Assembly (NCBI RefSeq): GCF_003626595.1
Contig: NZ_RBAK01000005.1
Location: forward strand, 186,001-250,000
From: Micromonospora endolithica
GTDB lineage: Bacteria > Actinomycetota > Actinomycetes > Mycobacteriales > Micromonosporaceae
Direction: 5' to 3'
DNA: 64,000 nucleotides
Below, piece by piece: positions 61,783 to 64,000 of this stretch. The notes below the pieces were generated by a model. The model had not been told where the DNA came from. It ran no database searches and saw nothing but the letters and a program-made list of their open reading frames with translations. The position numbers and the translations under genes were made by a program. The stretch's first letter is position 1, and each line of letters begins with the position of its first letter.

Positions 61783-62625
61783 TCAACGGCGCCGGGAACG
61801 CCCACCCCGGGATCGTTTGGGCGCCTTGGGTCGCGCCGGTCGGACGACCCGCTCCCGCACGATCTCGACCACCGTCGTGGGAGGGTCGAGCACGCCCTCG
61901 CCGCAGCGGTGGATCTCCGGCGTGCCGCCGCCGAGACTCGTCACGGTGTCGGCGTGCTCGGCGATCTCCTCGGCCACCGACGCGCCCTTCAGGGCGATCA
62001 GCCGTCCGCCGGGCACGACCAGCGGCAGGCACCAGGTGGAGAGGCGGTCCAGCGGTGCGACGGCCCGCGCGGTGACCACGTCGCCGGTCACCGGGGCCTG
62101 CCCGTTGGCACCGGTGACCGCCTCCTCGGCGCGACCCCGGAACACCCGCACCGTCCGGGCCAGCCCGAGGCGCTCCACCGTCTCGATGAGGAACGAGGTA
62201 CGCCGGGACAGCGGCTCGATCAGTGTCACGGTCAGGTCCGGCCGGGCGATGGCGAGCACCAGCCCGGGCAGGCCGGCTCCGGACCCGACGTCCAGCACGG
62301 TCGCGCCCTGCGGGATGCGCTCCGCCACGGCGGCGCAGTTGAGCAGGTGCCGGTCCCAGACGCGGGGTGCCTCCCGGGGGCCGATCAGGCCGCGGACCAC
62401 GCCGTCGGTGGCGAGCAGTTCGGCGTACGCGGCGGCCACGTCGAGCCGGTCGCCGAAGAGGGTCCGCGCGGCGTCCGCCAGCTCCGGCGGGAGGACGGCG
62501 TCCTCCGGCGAGGGCGTACGGACGGACGCTTCGGCAGTGGTCGGGTCCGGTCGGACAGGCGACGGCCCGGACGGCGTGCCGCCCGGGCCGTCCACGGCAC
62601 CGGCCGTGGAGTCGTCGTGGGTCAC
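61783..62625 (-). CDS. rsmG: 16S rRNA (guanine527-N7)-methyltransferase RsmG
   Basis: A 280-residue SAM-dependent methyltransferase for G527 of 16S rRNA. The first ~45 residues are a low-complexity tail; the core starts [58 protein letters not shown]. The SAM motif is [22 protein letters not shown], followed by [12 protein letters not shown] and [19 protein letters not shown]. The C-terminus is Arg/Lys-rich. Position between jag and parA is the conserved one. Confidence 0.95.
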   Translation of the reverse strand: MTHDDSTAGAVDGPGGTPSGPSPVRPDPTTAEASVRTPSPEDAVLPPELADAARTLFGDRLDVAAAYAELLATDGVVRGLIGPREAPRVWDRHLLNCAAVAERIPQGATVLDVGSGAGLPGLVLAIARPDLTVTLIEPLSRRTSFLIETVERLGLARTVRVFRGRAEEAVTGANGQAPVTGDVVTARAVAPLDRLSTWCLPLVVPGGRLIALKGASVAEEIAEHADTVTSLGGGTPEIHRCGEGVLDPPTTVVEIVRERVVRPARPKAPKRSRGGRSRRR

Positions 62626-62629
62626 CCGG

Positions 62630-63229
62630 TCAGTCCGCCGGCCGGACGATGATGCGCCGAGCCGGCTCGACGCCCTCGGACTCGCTCTCCACGCCGCTCA
62701 TCGCGTTCACCACGTCGTGCACACACTTGCGCTCGAACGCGGACATCGGCTCCAGCCGCACGGGCTCGCCGTACTCCTTGACCTTCTCGACGGCGTTGCG
62801 CGCGACGGCGGCCAACTCCTTGCGCCGGTTGGCCCGGTAGCCACCGACGTCCAGCAGCAGCCGGCTCGGGGAGCCGGTCTGCCGGAAGACCGCCAGCCGG
62901 GCCAGCTCCTGGAGGGCCTCCAGGGTGGCGCCCCGCTGGCCGACCAGGTTCTGCAGGCGTCCACCGACCACCTCAACCACCGGACGGCCGCCGGAGACCA
63001 GCTCGTCGATGTCACCGTCGTAGTCGAGGATGTCGAGCAGTCCCTCGACGTAGTCCGCCGCGATCTCACTCTGCCGGAACAGCTCGCCCTCGCCGGCGGC
63101 CTTCTTCTCGGTGCCCGCCGGGGCGGTCTCCTCGGCGTCGTCGGCGTCGTCGGCGTCGGTCGTCTCGATCGCCTCGGTGTCCTCCGCGTCCAGTGAGTCG
63201 TCGGCGCGGGGGGTGCTGGTGTCGGTCAC
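62630..63229 (-). CDS. Jag/KhpB-type single-stranded nucleic-acid-binding protein (R3H)
   Basis: A 199-residue protein from GTG 63229 ([13 protein letters not shown]). The first ~50 residues are an acidic Asp/Glu/Thr tail. A KH-like domain follows ([53 protein letters not shown]), then an R3H domain ([44 protein letters not shown]). It lies between yidC and rsmG, as Jag does in most bacteria, and acts in RNA binding linked to cell division. The rsmG start follows 4 nt after its stop. Confidence 0.93.
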   Translation of the reverse strand: MTDTSTPRADDSLDAEDTEAIETTDADDADDAEETAPAGTEKKAAGEGELFRQSEIAADYVEGLLDILDYDGDIDELVSGGRPVVEVVGGRLQNLVGQRGATLEALQELARLAVFRQTGSPSRLLLDVGGYRANRRKELAAVARNAVEKVKEYGEPVRLEPMSAFERKCVHDVVNAMSGVESESEGVEPARRIIVRPAD

Positions 63230-63440
63230 GGTGTCATCTCCGTACTCGCTCGGCCGGACCCTCGGTCCGCTGGTCTCCCGGGGGCCGGCGGGACGTCGCC
63301 GGTGCCCACGGGCACGTCTGTGCGGGCGGTGTCGCCCGTGTCCGCGCCGCGCGCGGCGGTTCCGCCCGGCGTCGGCCGTACGACGGCGGCAGCTCGTGCG
63401 GAACGGGCCGCCGCCGGTCTCCCGGCGGCGGCCCGGTGGT

Positions 63441-64000
63441 TCAGCCCTGGCGCTTGGCCGGACGACCCTTCTTCGGGTTGACCGGCTTCGCACCCGGCTT
63501 CGGACCGGCGACCTTCGGCGCGACCGGCTTGGCCGGCACCTGGGCCGCCGGCTTGTTGCGGCCGAGCAGGCCACCGGTCTTGGCCGGCTGCACCGGGTTA
63601 CGGGGCGCCGAGCCGGACTTGGCGTTCATGGTCGGCGGCGGCGGGAACTTCCGCAGCACCCACTGCTGCTGGCCAAGGGTGAAGAGGTTGTTGGTGACCC
63701 AGTAGATGATCACACCGATCGGGAAGATCGCGCCGGAGATCAGCAGCGACAGGGGGATGCCGTAGAGCATCAGGCGCTGGATCATCCGCTGCTGCGGGTC
63801 CTCGGCCCAGCCGGTCTTGAGGATCATCTGGCGGCTGGTCAGGTAGGTGGTGCCCATCATGATCAGCACCAGGACGCCGGCCATGACCTTCACCGTGGTG
63901 GCGTTGGCGCCGAGGCGGGCAAGCTCCTCGGCGGTGGAGCCGAACTTGCCGGCGATCGGCGCGGTGAAGAGCGTCGCGCTCGATGCGCTGTCGAACTGGT
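63441..64000 (-). CDS. yidC: Membrane protein insertase YidC, 5' partial
   Basis: The C-terminal part of an insertase whose N-terminus lies beyond base 64000; about 185 residues are visible. Readable segments: FDSASSATLFTAPIAGKFGSTAEELARLGANATTVKVMAGVLVLIMMGTTYLTSRQMI, QRMIQRLMLYGIPLSLLISGAIFPIGVIIYWVTNNLFTLGQQQWVLRKFP, and an Ala/Pro/Lys-rich tail ending RPAKRQG. YidC inserts small membrane proteins alone or with SecYEG. The next gene beyond the window should be yidD, then rnpA, rpmH and oriC. Confidence 0.93.
   Translation of the reverse strand, partial: QFDSASSATLFTAPIAGKFGSTAEELARLGANATTVKVMAGVLVLIMMGTTYLTSRQMILKTGWAEDPQQRMIQRLMLYGIPLSLLISGAIFPIGVIIYWVTNNLFTLGQQQWVLRKFPPPPTMNAKSGSAPRNPVQPAKTGGLLGRNKPAAQVPAKPVAPKVAGPKPGAKPVNPKKGRPAKRQG

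Noticed and set aside
1..64000. tRNA, rRNA genes or CRISPR arrays
   Set aside because: None recognised; the repeats found are two- to five-copy elements without CRISPR spacing.

Overview
The window is very GC-rich actinobacterial chromosome. Gene order and content point to a Micromonosporaceae genome (Micromonospora or a close relative). The right end holds the usual origin-proximal block in conserved order (parB, parA, rsmG, jag, yidC), so oriC/dnaA should lie just beyond base 64000. The left and centre carry the rpsF-ssb-rpsR-rplI-dnaB block with ponA, a DUF5318 gene, a PadR regulator and ino1, the same neighbours these genes have in mycobacteria.

Layout. 1-5.0 kb: end of an LppU-like membrane protein, an AAA ATPase, a GNAT acetyltransferase, a DoxX protein and a GT87-type mannosyltransferase. 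5.2-7.9 kb: a molybdenum-cofactor operon on the minus strand (moaC, mog-like, moeA, moaE); moaC/mog and moeA/moaE overlap by 4 nt. 8.1-14.2 kb: a large AfsR/SARP-NB-ARC-TPR regulator and a membrane GGDEF-EAL protein. 14.2-17.4 kb: a GT87-like membrane protein, a phosphoribosyltransferase, a zinc-ribbon protein and a mycothiol-dependent isomerase-like protein. 17.5-19.9 kb: dnaB followed directly by a frame-disrupted HTH-LAGLIDADG homing endonuclease. 20-24.3 kb: a cluster of DnaA boxes, a repeat-bearing membrane protein, then rplI, rpsR, ssb and rpsF with an S6:S18-type leader. 24.3-34.6 kb: nfo, two GT-C membrane proteins, ponA, a DUF5318 protein, and padR-ino1 behind a perfect PadR-type palindrome.

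34.7-41.6 kb is more accessory: a small membrane protein, a GNAT enzyme with less GC-biased codons, a decayed IS5-type transposase, ogt, a SigE-type sigma factor with a membrane-anchored partner, and an NfeD-flotillin pair. 41.7-43.8 kb encodes a secreted subtilisin-like protease with six fascin-like repeats. 43.9-54 kb is the conserved pcnA, murJ, pseudokinase, sigM, anti-sigma, trxB, trxA, cwlM cluster of envelope and redox genes. 54-57.2 kb holds a GNAT protein, an aminotransferase and a D-Ala-D-Ala ligase-like enzyme. 57.3-64 kb is a HIT-like protein, a 1-kb non-coding stretch with parS sites, DnaA boxes and repeats, then parB, parA, rsmG, jag and partial yidC.

The most unusual locus is dnaB. 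Its last 63 codons switch abruptly to A/T-ending synonymous codons. The switch begins at the ESG/SIE junction, a classic DnaB intein insertion site. The atypical codon use continues across the dnaB stop into the adjacent ATGA-coupled endonuclease gene. No intein is present. This looks like an intronless homing element that carries a recoded, possibly cleavage-resistant 3' end of dnaB. A second A/T-rich codon island covers the Walker A motif, another known DnaB intein site.
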